Assembly (NCBI GenBank): GCA_023263845.1
Contig: JALQUH010000126.1
Coordinates: 1 to 32,835, forward strand
Reading direction: 5' to 3'
DNA length: 32,835 nt
Source: Candidatus Nanopelagicales bacterium
GTDB taxonomy: Bacteria > Actinomycetota > Actinomycetes > S36-B12
The notes beneath the pieces were generated by a model. That model was not told the DNA's origin and did no database searches. It saw only the letters and a list, made by a program, of their open reading frames with translations. This document shows, one piece after another, positions 9,361 to 17,287 of this stretch. Each line of letters starts with the position of its first letter. Within the stretch, counting starts at the first letter, position 1. The position numbers were made by a program, and so were the translations under genes.

Positions 9361-9963
9361 CTAGGGGCGCGTGGCGGCGAGCCAGGGCGGCAGTTCGGTG
9401 AGATCCGCGAGCACGACATCCGGTCCGGCCGCCTGCAAATCCTCATGACTGGTCGGGCCGGTCGCGACGGCGACGGCGTGCACCTGCGCCGTCCGCGCGG
9501 CCCGGATGTCGCCAGGATGATCTCCGACATAGGCCCAAGCGCCGTGCTCGGCAAGGGCACTCGCCTTGCCCTCCGCGAACAGATCCCCCACCACCTCATC
9601 TGCGTCCAATCCGGCGGCATGCAGCGCCAACTCGGCGACCGCCCCGTACTTCGCCGTGACCACCAGGACCCGATCTCCGCCCGCTCGCACGGCCTCGATC
9701 GCTGCTGCAGCTCCGGGCATGGGGAGGGTCAACGGGATGCCGTTCACCCGGTAGTGAGCGCGGTATGCCGCTAGGAGAACGTCATACGGTTCGTCCGGCA
9801 ACCATCGCGGGAAGACATGGTCGAGTGGGAGTCCGATCGTCGATCGGATCTCGTCCCCATCGGCGTGTACGCCGTACTCCCCCACGACGTACTGCACGGA
9901 AGCGACGATCCCGTCGGCAGAGTCGACGAGGGTCATGTCAAGGTCGAAGCCGACGAATCCCAC
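9361..9963 (-). CDS. HAD-family hydrolase (phosphoglycolate phosphatase-like)
   Basis: A 200-residue haloacid dehalogenase-type phosphatase. Motif I is DLDMTLVDS at 7-15 with nucleophile Asp7 and acid/base Asp9, motif II is VVTAKYG near 99, a lysine-bearing motif III lies in AEGKASAL near 130, and motif IV is YVGDHPGDIRAA near 145 with the Mg-binding Asp pair. The alpha-helical cap between motifs I and II places it with phosphoglycolate phosphatase-like enzymes. The substrate is not known. GTG 9963 is preceded at exactly 6 nt by TAGGCT, implying a leaderless transcript. It is divergent from the helicase-associated gene (28-nt gap). Confidence 0.9.
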   Translation of the reverse strand: MGFVGFDLDMTLVDSADGIVASVQYVVGEYGVHADGDEIRSTIGLPLDHVFPRWLPDEPYDVLLAAYRAHYRVNGIPLTLPMPGAAAAIEAVRAGGDRVLVVTAKYGAVAELALHAAGLDADEVVGDLFAEGKASALAEHGAWAYVGDHPGDIRAARTAQVHAVAVATGPTSHEDLQAAGPDVVLADLTELPPWLAATRP

Positions 9964-9969
9964 CCGGTG

Positions 9970-9975
9970 AGCCTA
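9970..9975 (-). promoter_or_regulatory. Putative -10 element of leaderless HAD transcript
   Basis: TAGGCT, 6 nt, GTG 9963 (minus strand). Together with the plus-strand TAACGT at 9980-9985 it forms a compact divergent promoter. Confidence 0.5.
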
Positions 9976-9979
9976 GGGG

Positions 9980-9985
9980 TAACGT
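9980..9985 (+). promoter_or_regulatory. Putative -10 element of leaderless helicase-associated transcript
   Basis: TAACGT, 6 nt, GTG 9992. The spacing decides the start codon of the helicase-associated gene. Confidence 0.5.
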
Positions 9986-9991
9986 CTGCGG

Positions 9992-11920
9992 GTGCCTCCG
10001 CGTAGCCTCGCCGATGACCTGCGACGTCGTTCCGAAGACGACCTCGCTCGGCTCCTCACGCTGCGGCCGGACCTGCTCCACCCCGTGCCCCCCGATATCA
10101 CGGCCCTGGCCGCGCGTGCCGCAAGTTCGACCTCCGTAGCCCGCTCACTCGATCGACTCGATGCCCCCTCGCTCGCCGCGGCCCACGCCCTGGCGCGGAT
10201 GGATGAGCCGGCAACCGGGGAGCGCGTGCGCGACATTCTCTCGGCAATCGTTCCGGGTAGAGCCGATGACTTGTTCAGCCACCTTCGCGCCCTCGCGATG
10301 CTGTGGGGAGACGACTCGTCATGGCGTCTGGTGCGAGCGGTTCGCGAGACTCTGCAGAGCGAACCTCGATACGCGGTCGACTGGCCGCCCGTGCCGCTCG
10401 CGACAACCGAGCATGATCCGGTCCGCGTGGAGCGAACTGCTGGTCAACATGCGCTTGCGGCCGTGATGAGTGTGACCGCGATCGCCGAAGCATGGTCCAG
10501 CGACGACGCACCAGCAGTCCTGCGCAAGGGCGGGCTCGGAGTGCGTGATCTCACCGTCACCTCTCGCATCGTTGATCTCGATCCGCATCGGACCGCGCTC
10601 CTCCTCGAAGTCGCGCACGCCGCCGGACTCATCGGCCGCGACGGTGACACGGACGAGCGTTGGCGGCCGACGACGGCGTACGACGACTGGCATGACTCCC
10701 CCCTCGCCGAGCAGTGGGTGACGCTTGCCCGGGCCTGGCTGACGATGCAACGCGCCCCGGACCGTGTCGATGAGGGCTGTAACGCGTTGTCGGACGACAT
10801 GTCTGGCCGCGGCTTACCGCTGCTGCGCGAGCAGGTTCTTCGAGTGCTGGCCGATCTCGCTCCCGGATGTGCACCGGCCGACGTCGGAGAGGTTGTCCGG
10901 GGCGTCGACCTCGCGGCTCCGCGCCACGCCGGACCGCTCCGCACGGCCCGGGTGGCGGCTATCAGTGCCGAACTGGACATGCTGGGCCTTACCGGTGCAC
11001 ATGCTCTCGCCGACATGGGGCGCGCGGTAGCGGGGCTGGTCGACAGCGAGCCGCTGGTCGTGGCCGCGGCCGCCCTGCCGGCACCGGTCGATCACATTCT
11101 CGTGCAGGCCGACCTCACCGCTGTGGCACCTGGACCGCTCGACCCCGAACTCGCACGGCCATTGCGCCTCATGGCCGACGTCGAAAGCACCGGCGGCGCG
11201 ACGGTCTACCGGTTCACCAACGCCTCAGTGCGCCGCGCGATGGACGCCGGTAGCGATGCGACATCACTCCTGGAGTTCCTCACTCGCGCCTCGCGTACCC
11301 CCGTGCCACAACCACTGGGCTACCTCATTGAGGATGCCGCACGATCACACGGCGTCGTGCGGATCGGAGTTGCGACGGCATACATCCGCTGTGATGATCC
11401 GGCGACGCTGGCTACGGTCGTCGCACATCCGCGTTCCACCGACCTTGGAATCACCTCGGTGGCGCCGACGGTGCTCGCTGTTGGTGGTCGACTTGAGGAC
11501 GCGGTGGCGCTACTGCGCGAACTTGGTCTACACCCCGTGCCAGAGAGCCAAGACGGCCACACTTTGGCCCCCGGTTCCGCCGCTCGTCGTGCACCGACCC
11601 CGTCAGCACCTGCCGCCGTGTCTCGACGTGATGCGACACCCGCTCTCGTTCGTGCCGCGATTGCCACGTTGCAGTCGTCGACCGCAGACACGTCGAACGA
11701 GCGCGTCGGATTGGAGCCCATGGCAGCAGCCGACACCGTTGCGGTGTTGCGGCACGCCATCACCGAGTCCCTCCCGGTGTGGGTGGCGCAGGGCGAGGAG
11801 GAACACCTCGTTGAGCCCCTGCGCATGTCCGGAGGCACGCTGACGGCGATTGATCGCGTCACCGGGCAGGTGCGTAGCGTCGCGGTTGCGCGGCTGAGTG
11901 CCGCACGTATTGCCGATTAG
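9992..11920 (+). CDS. Helicase-associated protein (XPB/Ssl2-like Helicase_C_3 domain, WYL-like C-terminus)
   Basis: A 642-residue protein without Walker motifs. Residues 1-360 are mostly helical (RRRSEDDLARLLTLRPDLL; winged-helix-like repeats). Residues ~366-520 (DHILVQADLTAVAPGPL onward) match the conserved C-terminal domain found in proteins annotated as helicase-associated/XPB-Ssl2-like. Residues ~545-640 look like a WYL-type domain (LVEPLRMSGGTLTAIDRVTG). In actinobacteria such a gene usually neighbours the XPB helicase, as here with three genes in between, suggesting joint action in DNA repair. The precise role is not established. Start GTG 9992 is supported by a TANNNT element. Confidence 0.88.
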   Translation: MPPRSLADDLRRRSEDDLARLLTLRPDLLHPVPPDITALAARAASSTSVARSLDRLDAPSLAAAHALARMDEPATGERVRDILSAIVPGRADDLFSHLRALAMLWGDDSSWRLVRAVRETLQSEPRYAVDWPPVPLATTEHDPVRVERTAGQHALAAVMSVTAIAEAWSSDDAPAVLRKGGLGVRDLTVTSRIVDLDPHRTALLLEVAHAAGLIGRDGDTDERWRPTTAYDDWHDSPLAEQWVTLARAWLTMQRAPDRVDEGCNALSDDMSGRGLPLLREQVLRVLADLAPGCAPADVGEVVRGVDLAAPRHAGPLRTARVAAISAELDMLGLTGAHALADMGRAVAGLVDSEPLVVAAAALPAPVDHILVQADLTAVAPGPLDPELARPLRLMADVESTGGATVYRFTNASVRRAMDAGSDATSLLEFLTRASRTPVPQPLGYLIEDAARSHGVVRIGVATAYIRCDDPATLATVVAHPRSTDLGITSVAPTVLAVGGRLEDAVALLRELGLHPVPESQDGHTLAPGSAARRAPTPSAPAAVSRRDATPALVRAAIATLQSSTADTSNERVGLEPMAAADTVAVLRHAITESLPVWVAQGEEEHLVEPLRMSGGTLTAIDRVTGQVRSVAVARLSAARIAD

Positions 11921-11957
11921 GTCCTACCCCCCGCGCGACTGCGCACTCGCGAAGCGG

Positions 11958-13070
11958 CTACCGGCCGTCCAGCACCGTCGACCAGGTGCCGAACTCGTCG
12001 AGTAGCGACGGGATCGGATCGACGCCGATCCCCGGACCGGCCGGCACGCGCAGCCGTCCGTCCTGCAGGACGAATGGCTCAGTGATGTCGGTGGCGAAAT
12101 AGCGGCTCGAGGCGCTGGTATCTCCCGGTAGCGTGAAGCCCGGGAGAGCCGCCAGCGCCACGTTGGCCGCACGTCCGATCCCGGTCTCGAGCATCCCGCC
12201 ACACCACACCGGGATGTCGCGCTCGACGCACAGATCATGGATCGCCTTGGCCTCGAGGTAGCCACCCACGCGACCTGGCTTGATGTTGATCACGCTCGTG
12301 GCACCGAACGCGATCGCCGTATCGGCGACGGCCGTGGAGATGATCGACTCATCAAGACACACCGGTGTATCTATCTGCTCGGCGAGCAACGTATGGCCGC
12401 GCAGGTCGTCCTCAGGCAGCGGCTGCTCGACGAGCAGCAGATCGAGCGGATCCATCGCACCGAGAAGCGCCGTGTCCGCACGCGTATAGGCCTGGTTCGC
12501 ATCCGTCTGCAGCGGCATGTCGGGCCAGGCCTCGCGTACCGCTCGCACCGGTTCGATGTCCCAACCGGGCTCGATCTTGAGCTTGATACGCCGGTAGCCG
12601 GCGTCGACGTACGATCCAACCTCGCTCAAGAGGGCATCGATGCTCGTTGGGATACCCACCGAGACACCGCAGTCCACCTCACTTCGGACCGCACCAAGAA
12701 AGTCCGCGAGCGACCGACCCTGCTCGCGCAACCAGGCGTCCAGCATCGCTGTCTCCAGCGCGGACTTGGCCATCGGATGCCCCATGAGCCGTGCGAGTTG
12801 GCTGTGCGCACGTTGCGGATCAAGAGTGCGATCGGCAAGCACCCGCGGCACGAGATGTTCGATGAGTACGTCGACCGCACCATCGACGTACTCGGCCGAG
12901 TAGCCCGGCCACTCCATGGCCGCACACTCGCCCCAGCCACTCACTCCGTCCTCGGTGACGACTTCCACGATGAGGACATCGCGTGCGGTTTGTGTGCCGA
13001 AGGACGTGCGAAATGGCCGCACGAGCGGCATGTCGATTCGGCGCAGACGCACCAACTCAATGCGACTCAT
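11958..13070 (-). CDS. menC: N-succinylamino acid racemase / o-succinylbenzoate synthase (enolase superfamily)
   Basis: A 370-residue enolase-superfamily enzyme of the OSBS/NSAR branch (N-terminus RIDMPLVRPFRTSFGTQ resembles the Amycolatopsis NAAAR). Catalytic set: KLK in RIKLKIEPGWD (~162) with the two Lys, metal ligands Asp (TDANQAY, ~189), Glu (LVEQPLP, ~213) and Asp (CLDESI, ~240), and Lys in NIKPGRVGG (~264). The family makes o-succinylbenzoate for menaquinone and/or racemises N-succinyl amino acids. No other men gene is nearby, while a GNAT and an M20 deacylase are, which favours the racemase role. ATG 13070 has a Shine-Dalgarno (GGGGAG) and overlaps the GNAT gene by 14 bases, so longer frames are rejected. 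Confidence 0.92.
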   Translation of the reverse strand: MSRIELVRLRRIDMPLVRPFRTSFGTQTARDVLIVEVVTEDGVSGWGECAAMEWPGYSAEYVDGAVDVLIEHLVPRVLADRTLDPQRAHSQLARLMGHPMAKSALETAMLDAWLREQGRSLADFLGAVRSEVDCGVSVGIPTSIDALLSEVGSYVDAGYRRIKLKIEPGWDIEPVRAVREAWPDMPLQTDANQAYTRADTALLGAMDPLDLLLVEQPLPEDDLRGHTLLAEQIDTPVCLDESIISTAVADTAIAFGATSVINIKPGRVGGYLEAKAIHDLCVERDIPVWCGGMLETGIGRAANVALAALPGFTLPGDTSASSRYFATDITEPFVLQDGRLRVPAGPGIGVDPIPSLLDEFGTWSTVLDGR

Positions 13071-13953
13071 GCCATCTCCCCTCGGTCGGTTCGAGCACAT
13101 AGGCGCCGTCCGTGGTGACCATGGAGACTCGCAGCCCGGCGTCGTACGCCGCGCGCATCGCCTCACGCAGCGCGAACCTCCACCGCAATGCGCGTGCCGG
13201 ATCTGCTCGCCGAACAGCGACGGCGTCTGACGGCAGATGCACAAGCACCGTCTCCGCCTCAGTGGGCGCTTCATGGGTGACCGGCTCGCCGTCGACGTCA
13301 GTCAGGAGTGCGCGCGCGACGTCGACCAGCGCGACCGAACTCGGCGCCCGCAGCTCCCCCGCGGCAGCCAACGACGCCTGGGTGGAGTCCAGTTGCCACC
13401 ACGCCACGAGACGGTCCGATCGATCACCGGCATTCACCGCATCGGTCATCTCTCCGTAGAAATCCTCGTGGTAGGAGCGCACCTGTACGCCAAGGCGAAC
13501 AACGTTGAAGAAGGCATTGCGGCGGACGAGCGGATCGAAGGTCCATGCGACGACCGGAATTCCCTCCCCCATCGACCATGCTCGCTGGTGCAGTTTCAGT
13601 GCGGTGCCGATGTGTCGATCCCGGTAGTCCTCCCACACGCCCGCCATATGGCTGTGCACGAAGACGCCACCCGGTACCTCCCCCGACCGACCCACTAGCC
13701 CGAGCGCAGCACCCAACGGGCGTCCGGTATCGCGGTCGCGCGCGAGTGAACAGTAGGAACCGGAGTGCACCAGGGCGCGCAGCAGGTTGGGCGTGACCTG
13801 GGTGCCTTCCCCCGGCCACACATGGTCGAGCACCTCCCGCACCTGCCGCTGATCCTCGGCGGTCTCCGCGAGCTCGATGACGACGGATGCGGCCGCATCG
13901 GCCGCACGAGAGGCCTCCCAGGCACGAAGGACCGGGTCGATGTCGGAGGCCAT
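13057..13953 (-). CDS. GNAT acetyltransferase of COG3375 type, putative D-amino acid N-succinyltransferase
   Basis: A 298-residue protein with a GNAT-like core: VHSHMAGVWEDYRDRHIGTALKLHQRAW (~98-125), where RDRHIGTAL serves as the acyl-CoA-binding loop, then WTFDPLVRRNAFFNVVRLG. This long GNAT subfamily commonly accompanies N-succinylamino acid racemase genes. In Geobacillus such a protein is the succinyl-CoA:D-amino acid N-succinyltransferase; assignment here is by family and context. It overlaps the racemase start by 14 bases, so the two are cotranscribed. Start ATG 13953 has TAGCGT 6 nt upstream (leaderless). It is divergent from the M20 gene by 38 nt. Confidence 0.85.
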   Translation of the reverse strand: MASDIDPVLRAWEASRAADAAASVVIELAETAEDQRQVREVLDHVWPGEGTQVTPNLLRALVHSGSYCSLARDRDTGRPLGAALGLVGRSGEVPGGVFVHSHMAGVWEDYRDRHIGTALKLHQRAWSMGEGIPVVAWTFDPLVRRNAFFNVVRLGVQVRSYHEDFYGEMTDAVNAGDRSDRLVAWWQLDSTQASLAAAGELRAPSSVALVDVARALLTDVDGEPVTHEAPTEAETVLVHLPSDAVAVRRADPARALRWRFALREAMRAAYDAGLRVSMVTTDGAYVLEPTEGRWHESH

Positions 13954-13959
13954 GACGCG

Positions 13960-13965
13960 ACGCTA
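13960..13965 (-). promoter_or_regulatory. Putative -10 element of leaderless GNAT-racemase operon
   Basis: TAGCGT, 6 nt, ATG 13953 (minus strand). On the opposite strand CACGAT (13980-13985) lies 6 nt before the M20 ATG 13992 and is a weaker match to TANNNT, so both arms of the divergent pair may be leaderless. Confidence 0.5.
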
Positions 13966-13991
13966 GCGGATCGATACGGCACGATGGTCCG

Positions 13992-15137
13992 ATGCACACC
14001 GTCGATCCCGTGGGCCTCCTCGCCCGGGCAAGGAGCCGCCAGGACGAGCTCGTGGCGGCCGTGGCCGATCTGGTCCAGGTGGAGTCCCCGAGCGCGGACC
14101 TGGACTCCTGCCGGCGCTGTGTCGACCTCACCGCCGCTCTCGTCGAGCGCTGGCTCGGCTCGTCACCTCGGGTCCACGATCACGGAGGCCGCCCGGTGCT
14201 GCAGTGGGGATCGGAGCGCCCGCGTGTTCTGCTCCTCGGCCATCTGGACACCGTGTGGCCCATCGGCACCCTGGAGCGGCTGCCGTGGCGCATCGAAGGC
14301 GATGCGATGAGCGGTCCCGGCGTGTTCGACATGAAGGTCGGCGTGGTGCAGGCCATTGCCGCCGCGGCACTCCTCGATGCCGGTCCCGACGACGGCATCG
14401 GCCTGCTTCTCACCACCGATGAGGAGATCGGGTCCGGTACGTCACGCAACCTCATCGAACAGGTGGCCGCCGACGCCGACGCTGTCTTCGTTCTGGAGGC
14501 CTCCATCGACGGCGATCTCAAGCTCGCCCGCAAGGGCACGTCCTGGTACATCGTGGAGATTATCGGGCGCGCCGCGCACGCCGGCCTGGATCCCGAGCGC
14601 GGCATCAATGCGCTCGTCGAGGCCGCCGGTCTGATCGCTCAGTGCACGACCTGGGCCGATCCCGACCAGGGCACGACGGTAACACCCACCACCGCCACTG
14701 CTGGCGTGACCGACAACACGGTCCCCGACCGCGCCGTCATCGGCATCGACGTACGTGCCTGGACCGCCGACGAGCAGCGCCGCATCGACGACCTCATGCG
14801 CGGCTGGCAACCCACCCACCCGGAGGCCGCCGTGGCCATCATCGGCGGGGGCATCAATCGCCCAGCCATGGAGGAGTCGGCTGGACGCGATCTCGCCGCC
14901 CTCGCCGTCGGACTCGCCTCCGCGCTGGGGCTGCGCGAACTGGGGGCGCGCGCCGTCGGCGGTGCGAGCGATGGCAACTTCACCGCCGCCATCGGCACCC
15001 CCACCCTCGACGGTCTCGGCGCCGTCGGCGACGGGGCGCACGCCGACCACGAATGGGCGAGCGTCAGCGCGCTACCCGAGCGCACGGCACTGCTCGCCGC
15101 CCTCTGCCAGACCGTCCTCGAGCAGGGGACCCGGTGA
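13992..15137 (+). CDS. M20-family metallopeptidase, putative N-succinyl-L-amino acid deacylase
   Basis: A 381-residue di-zinc amidohydrolase (M20/ArgE/CPG2 family). Metal and catalytic motifs: GHLDTVWP with His ~84, GPGVFDMK with the bridging Asp ~113, TDEEIGSG with the catalytic Glu ~143, a following LEASI acidic ligand, and GAHADHEW with the last His ~350. The lid-domain dimerisation segment contains GRAAHAGLDPERG. Members remove acyl groups from amino acids or cleave carboxy-terminal Glu. Divergent from the racemase/GNAT operon, it fits the third step (desuccinylation) of D-to-L amino acid conversion. Its stop overlaps the XPB helicase start by four bases (GTGA), coupling two unrelated functions. 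Confidence 0.9.
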   Translation: MHTVDPVGLLARARSRQDELVAAVADLVQVESPSADLDSCRRCVDLTAALVERWLGSSPRVHDHGGRPVLQWGSERPRVLLLGHLDTVWPIGTLERLPWRIEGDAMSGPGVFDMKVGVVQAIAAAALLDAGPDDGIGLLLTTDEEIGSGTSRNLIEQVAADADAVFVLEASIDGDLKLARKGTSWYIVEIIGRAAHAGLDPERGINALVEAAGLIAQCTTWADPDQGTTVTPTTATAGVTDNTVPDRAVIGIDVRAWTADEQRRIDDLMRGWQPTHPEAAVAIIGGGINRPAMEESAGRDLAALAVGLASALGLRELGARAVGGASDGNFTAAIGTPTLDGLGAVGDGAHADHEWASVSALPERTALLAALCQTVLEQGTR

Positions 15138-16786
15138 CCGACGGACCGCTTATCGTCCAAAGCGACAAGACGCTGCTGCTCGAGGTCGATCATCCCTCCG
15201 CTGCTGACTGCCGCCGTGCCATCGCGCCCTTCGCCGAACTTGAGCGCGCACCGGAGCATGTGCACACCTACCGCGTCACTCCCCTTGCACTCTGGAACGC
15301 GCGAGCAGCCGGCCACGACGCCGAGCAAGTCGTCGACACACTGATCACCTACTCGCGGTACGCCGTACCCCACTCGCTACTCGTCGACATCGCCGAGACG
15401 ATGGACCGCTATGGACGATTGACGATCGCGAAGCATCCCGCGCACGGCCTGGTTCTCATCACCACCGACCAACCCGTGCTCGAAGAGGTACTGCGAAGCA
15501 AGAAGGTGGCGCCACTCGTCGGCGCACGCATCGACGCCGACACGGTCGTCGTCCACCCCAGCGAACGCGGCCATCTGAAGCAGGTCCTTCTCACTCTCGG
15601 TTGGCCGGCGGAGGACCACGCAGGCTACGTCGATGGTGAAGCGCATCCCATCGCCCTGCGGGAAGACGACTGGCACCTGCGCGACTATCAGCGCGACGCC
15701 GTGGAGAATTTCTGGGCCGGAGGCTCCGGGGTCGTCGTCCTCCCCTGCGGTGCCGGCAAGACGATTGTCGGCGCCGCCGCCATGGCTCAGGCCCAGGCCA
15801 CGACGCTGATCCTCGTGACCAACACGGTGTCGGCACGGCAGTGGAAGGCAGAACTGCTCGCGCGCACGACGCTCACCGAGGACGAGATCGGTGAGTACTC
15901 CGGTGCTCGCAAGGAGATTCGGCCTGTGACCATCGCGACGTACCAGGTCATGACCACCAAGCGCAAAGGTGTTTTCCCCCACCTCGAACTCTTCGACACC
16001 CGTGACTGGGGACTGGTCATCTACGACGAGGTGCACCTGCTGCCCGCACCGATCTTCCGATTCACCGCCGACATCCAGTCCCGACGACGACTCGGTCTCA
16101 CCGCCACCCTTATCCGTGAGGACGGTCGCGAGGCAGATGTTTTCACCCTCATCGGCCCCAAGCGATTCGATGCGCCGTGGAAGGAAGTCGAGGCGCAGGG
16201 CTGGATCGCACCGGCCGACTGTGTCGAGATACGAGTATCGCTACCGAACGACGAGCGCCTCGTGTACGCGACGGCCGAACCCGACGACCGCTACCGGCTG
16301 GCCTCGACGACCCCGGCCAAGCACGGCATCGTCGAATCCCTCGTCGCCGCGCACCCGGACGAGCAGATCCTCGTGATCGGCCAGTACCTCGATCAGCTCG
16401 ACGAGATCGCCGAGCATCTCGATGCGCCAACGATCACCGGCGCGACCAGCGCCACCGAACGCCAACGCCTCTTCGAGGCGTTCCGCCAGGGTGAGGTGCG
16501 CATCCTGGTCGTGAGCAAGGTGGCGAACTTCTCCGTCGACCTACCTGAAGCTTCGGTTGCGGTGCAGGTGAGCGGGTCGTTCGGTTCGCGCCAGGAGGAG
16601 GCCCAGCGTCTCGGTCGCCTGCTACGCCCCAAGGCGGACGGTAAAACTGCCCGCTTCTACACCGTGGTGGCCCGCGACACTGTCGACGCGGACTTCGCGC
16701 AGCGAAGGCAGCGATTTCTCGCCGAGCAGGGGTATGCCTATCGGATCATGGACGCCGAGGACCTCGACCGCGCCGAGGAGACCTAG
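15134..16786 (+). CDS. XPB-type DNA repair helicase (3'-5', SF2)
   Basis: A 550-residue superfamily 2 helicase. The N-terminal ~170 residues are the XPB damage-recognition-like/helicase_C_3 region. Then come motif I LPCGAGKT (~203-210), motif II YDEVH (~295-299, the DEVH form), motif III GLTATL with the adjacent RED-type IREDGRE (~319-331), motif V region VVSKVANFSVDLPEA and motif VI QRLGRLLRP (~490). Mycobacterial XPB unwinds DNA 3'-5' with ATP and is linked to excision repair. The GTG start overlaps the M20 stop. The stop shares a CTAG with the convergent YceI-like gene. Longer open frames upstream run antiphase through the M20 gene and are not coding. Confidence 0.95.
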   Translation: MTDGPLIVQSDKTLLLEVDHPSAADCRRAIAPFAELERAPEHVHTYRVTPLALWNARAAGHDAEQVVDTLITYSRYAVPHSLLVDIAETMDRYGRLTIAKHPAHGLVLITTDQPVLEEVLRSKKVAPLVGARIDADTVVVHPSERGHLKQVLLTLGWPAEDHAGYVDGEAHPIALREDDWHLRDYQRDAVENFWAGGSGVVVLPCGAGKTIVGAAAMAQAQATTLILVTNTVSARQWKAELLARTTLTEDEIGEYSGARKEIRPVTIATYQVMTTKRKGVFPHLELFDTRDWGLVIYDEVHLLPAPIFRFTADIQSRRRLGLTATLIREDGREADVFTLIGPKRFDAPWKEVEAQGWIAPADCVEIRVSLPNDERLVYATAEPDDRYRLASTTPAKHGIVESLVAAHPDEQILVIGQYLDQLDEIAEHLDAPTITGATSATERQRLFEAFRQGEVRILVVSKVANFSVDLPEASVAVQVSGSFGSRQEEAQRLGRLLRPKADGKTARFYTVVARDTVDADFAQRRQRFLAEQGYAYRIMDAEDLDRAEET

Positions 16787-17265
16787 GCCGGGGTCAGTTT
16801 CACGTTGCCGTCGATGGTGAACGTGATCGAGTTGATCCCGGACAGCCCCGGAATCGGTATCTCGATGTCTTCCATCGTGACGGTGCCACCGAGTTGCAGT
16901 TGACGTGGCGCGTCACCGGGCTGCGGCGTCGCATCCACCGACATCGGAACGTCAACCTGACCAGCCTTGGCGTTGCCGGAGACCGCCCAGGGCACGGCCG
17001 CTGCTTCTCCCTCGGCGTCGAAGATGAGCAGGTCGCCGTCGAATCGCTTGACCAGCGCGCGGGCCGCTCCCTGCATGAGGAAGTTGGATGCCTTGAGTTT
17101 GGCGAGCGACATCTCCAGCCGCAGCGCCACCGTCGACTGCACGACGTGCAGGCGGCCGCCTGTCACCGGGGCCGTGACCTCGAGGGAGGAGATGCCGATC
17201 TTGTCGGTCTGCAAGGTGATGCGTGGTCCAGGCTCCAGCTTCCAGGTCCCGGTGGGATGGGTCAT
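16783..17265 (-). CDS. YceI-like family protein
   Basis: A 160-residue protein predicted to be nearly all beta strand (GTWKLEPGPRITLQTDKIG at the start; NSITFTIDGNVKLTP at the end), in keeping with the YceI-like lipocalin-type barrel that binds lipophilic or isoprenoid compounds. There is no signal peptide, so it would be cytoplasmic, unlike E. coli YceI. Similarity is judged by pattern only. It starts 22 bases after the stop of the dimethylglycine-dehydrogenase-like gene on the same strand, so it might be the last gene of that operon; a weak CAGGCT 7 nt before the ATG might instead give it its own promoter. Confidence 0.65.
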   Translation of the reverse strand: MTHPTGTWKLEPGPRITLQTDKIGISSLEVTAPVTGGRLHVVQSTVALRLEMSLAKLKASNFLMQGAARALVKRFDGDLLIFDAEGEAAAVPWAVSGNAKAGQVDVPMSVDATPQPGDAPRQLQLGGTVTMEDIEIPIPGLSGINSITFTIDGNVKLTPA

Positions 17266-17287
17266 GCCCGCAAGCCTGCCATGCCGT

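Noticed and set aside
13424-14131. Long minus-strand ORF (235 codons), overlapping the GNAT gene and the start of the M20 gene
   Set aside because: Arg/Gly-rich shadow of the GNAT gene in another frame; the GNAT and M20 frames carry clear family motifs.
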